Both the position numbers and the translations under genes were made by a program. DNA of 64,000 bases from Crocinitomicaceae bacterium (GTDB lineage: Bacteria > Bacteroidota > Bacteroidia > Flavobacteriales_D > Crocinitomicaceae). The notes beneath the pieces were generated by a model that made no database searches, was not told the DNA's origin, and worked only from the letters and a program-made list of their open reading frames with translations. Below, piece by piece: positions 63,006-64,000 of this stretch. Location of the stretch: the NCBI GenBank assembly GCA_017983465.1, contig JAGOBK010000003.1:186001-250000 (forward strand), in the 5' to 3' direction. Within the stretch, counting starts at the first letter, position 1. Each line of letters starts with the position of its first letter.

Positions 63006-63053
63006 ATGCATCCAAATGATTTCCACTTCTTTTATTAGAATAAATTCCAAATT

Positions 63054-63077
63054 AGTATATACTTTTGATATATACTT
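63054..63077 (+). promoter_or_regulatory. Promoter and probable operator of the toxin-antitoxin operon
   Basis: AGTATATACT (63054-63063) is a perfect palindrome, and TATATACTT recurs at 63056-63064 and 63069-63077, 13 bp apart. A TACTTTTG -7 box (63060-63067) lies within them. Ribbon-helix-helix antitoxins bind such short repeats, so this is a probable autoregulatory operator 16 bp before the antitoxin ATG. Confidence 0.6.
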
Positions 63078-63092
63078 GAATAATCGAATCAA

Positions 63093-63326
63093 ATGAAAAC
63101 CTTATCCTTAAAACTTGACAACAGCGTTTTTGAAGAAACGGAACAACTTTTAGATAAAATCCAAAAGACGAGGAATCGATATATCAACGAAGCGCTTCAA
63201 TATTACAATCAAATCCAAAAAAAGAAATTAATTGAGCAAATGCTGGTTCAAGATTCAAAACTTGTCAGTAATGAATCCATGAAGGTTTTACATGAATTTG
63301 AAAATCTTGAGGATTATGACAGCTAG
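63093..63326 (+). CDS. Ribbon-helix-helix-like antitoxin
   Basis: Protein of 77 aa immediately before a MazF-type toxin. The N-terminus MKTLSLKLDNSVFEETEQLL has the strand-helix pattern of a ribbon-helix-helix DNA-binding domain, followed by RNRYINEALQYYN, and an acidic tail (FENLEDYDS) likely to wrap the toxin. It overlaps the toxin gene by 11 bp from the preferred toxin start. It should bind the operator at 63054-63077 and neutralise the toxin. Confidence 0.85.
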   Translation: MKTLSLKLDNSVFEETEQLLDKIQKTRNRYINEALQYYNQIQKKKLIEQMLVQDSKLVSNESMKVLHEFENLEDYDS

Positions 63327-63663
63327 AAAATTTGAAGTTTGGCTGGCGAACCTTGACCCGAGAATTGGAACAGAAACAGGGAAAACTCGTCCGGTATTGA
63401 TTGTGCAAACCGATATCTTAAATAAAATTCATCCTTCTACGCTCATCTGCCCAATTACCACCAATATTAAATTAGAGAGCCAAATCTTGAGAGTACATAT
63501 TAAAAAGGGCACGGCAAAAGTGAAGGAATCGTGCGATGTAATGATTGACCAACTTCGAGCAATCGACAATAAAAGATTAATCAAGAAAATAGGAGATCTT
63601 CCGATGGAACTTGCAGAAAAGGTGAAAGAAAATATTAAAATTGTTTTGGACCTAGGTTACTAA
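63316..63663 (+). CDS. mazF: MazF/PemK-type endoribonuclease toxin
   Basis: mRNA interferase of 115 aa. The opening FEVWLANLDPRIGTETGKTRPVLIVQ is the diagnostic MazF/PemK block with the conserved Gly-Lys-x-Arg-Pro-Val, and STLICPITTN contains the catalytic-region Thr. ATG 63316 has a GAGG just upstream and gives a family-size protein. An earlier in-frame ATG at 63292 would add eight residues and overlap the antitoxin by 35 bp. Target sequence cannot be predicted. Confidence 0.93.
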   Translation: MTARKFEVWLANLDPRIGTETGKTRPVLIVQTDILNKIHPSTLICPITTNIKLESQILRVHIKKGTAKVKESCDVMIDQLRAIDNKRLIKKIGDLPMELAEKVKENIKIVLDLGY

Positions 63664-63701
63664 AATGGCGATACAGAAAGAATAACTTAAAGTCGCTTTT
63701 T

Positions 63702-64000
63702 TTATCCCTTCAATTTTAAATCAATGATTTTTTGAATTAACTCAAAAGGTAATTCTCTATTCAATGGAAACTGAATAGATCCTTTTGCAAACTTATAGCC
63801 CTTCAATTCTTCAATTAGTGCTTTGATGGGTCCTGCACCTGGGTAGAGTCCAATGTGCTTTGCATATCCAGCATAATGAATAAAATTCTTTCCCTTCCAT
63901 TTAAACGTAGGGATCCCATAATTCTTCGTTTCTTCCAATCCATCTACGGCATTCATAAGAAAGGAACGGAGTGCTAAAAGTTTTTCCTGTGTTTCTTTGG
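63702..64000 (-). CDS. DUF1801 (YdhG-like) protein, N-terminus beyond the window edge
   Basis: The minus-strand frame is open to the right edge: KETQEKLLALRSFL then the methionine at 63956 continue as one chain, so the ATG at 63956 is internal and the true start lies outside. The pattern EETKNYGIPTFKWKGKNFIHYAGYAKHIGLYPG fits the DUF1801/YdhG-type family. About 98 codons are visible, ending at 63702. The role of the family is unknown; the copper/iron-chaperone label seen in databases is unsupported here. It is convergent with the toxin gene, 38 bp away. Confidence 0.85.
   Translation of the reverse strand, partial: KETQEKLLALRSFLMNAVDGLEETKNYGIPTFKWKGKNFIHYAGYAKHIGLYPGAGPIKALIEELKGYKFAKGSIQFPLNRELPFELIQKIIDLKLKG

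Noticed and set aside
63664..63705. Possible terminator between mazF and the DUF1801 gene
   Set aside because: Only about four GC-containing pairs with a 19-nt or longer loop; too weak to call despite the T run.
1..64000. Insertion sequences, prophage genes, tRNA or rRNA genes
   Set aside because: No transposase, integrase, phage structural gene, tRNA-like cloverleaf or rRNA segment was recognised anywhere in the window.

Overview
The window comes from an AT-rich member of the Bacteroidota, most likely order Flavobacteriales and plausibly near Crocinitomicaceae/Fluviicola (an inference from gene content; no rRNA or tRNA gene lies in the window). The support is six proteins ending in type IX secretion system (T9SS) type A sorting domains, a SecD-SecF fusion, a Rho factor with a long Asn/Gln-rich insert, promoters of the Bacteroidota type (TTG/TTTG, about 19-22 nt, TAnnTTTG), and weak or absent Shine-Dalgarno sequences.

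Layout. 1-10.2 kb (minus strand): SppA (runs off the left edge), an M1 peptidase fused to a probable outer-membrane barrel, a secreted MopE-repeat protein, pnp and rpsO. 10.3-14.9 kb (plus): a cobalamin riboswitch driving a T9SS-sorted beta-propeller protein, then a four-gene operon of PyrR-like phosphoribosyltransferase, murQ, ureohydrolase and membrane protein. 14.8-16.8 kb (minus): an NlpC/P60 peptidase and an eight-repeat secreted protein. 16.9-31.6 kb (plus): two M16 peptidases, a BNR-repeat cargo protein, dnaX (read through a ten-A slippery tract), menE, a J-domain membrane protein, nth, dnaB, a GATase-like secreted protein, rho and a DUF4199 protein. 31.6-36.4 kb (minus): a class D beta-lactamase overlapping mpl, then a large TPR/coiled-coil protein. 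36.5-46 kb (mostly plus): FAD oxidoreductase, DUF2452, yaaA (minus), an SprB-repeat cargo protein, and a four-gene envelope cassette (trypsin-like lipoprotein, two paralogous barrels, a lipoprotein). 46-55.6 kb (minus): a pseudogene with two in-frame stops, secDF, a glycosyltransferase operon, a choice-of-anchor-B cargo protein and a 32-aa membrane peptide. 55.7-64 kb: DUF1003, a PNGase F-like/LamG cargo protein, a degenerate MBL protein, accD, fbaA, a 49-aa small protein, an RHH-MazF toxin-antitoxin pair and a DUF1801 gene cut by the right edge.

Common themes are surface and secreted proteins (Sec export helped by SecDF, then T9SS for six cargos), peptidoglycan turnover (murQ, mpl, NlpC/P60, class D beta-lactamase) and core replication, RNA and lipid metabolism (dnaX, dnaB, nth, rho, pnp, rpsO, accD, fbaA). 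The points that most repay a second look are the B12 riboswitch upstream of a T9SS-sorted propeller (a possible BtuG analogue), the dnaX slippery site, the constant 4-nt distance between the -7 promoter box and ATG in three genes (leaderless mRNAs), the mpl/beta-lactamase overlap, the PNGase F-like cargo and the protease/twin-barrel cassette. No CRISPR array, insertion sequence, prophage or tRNA was seen.
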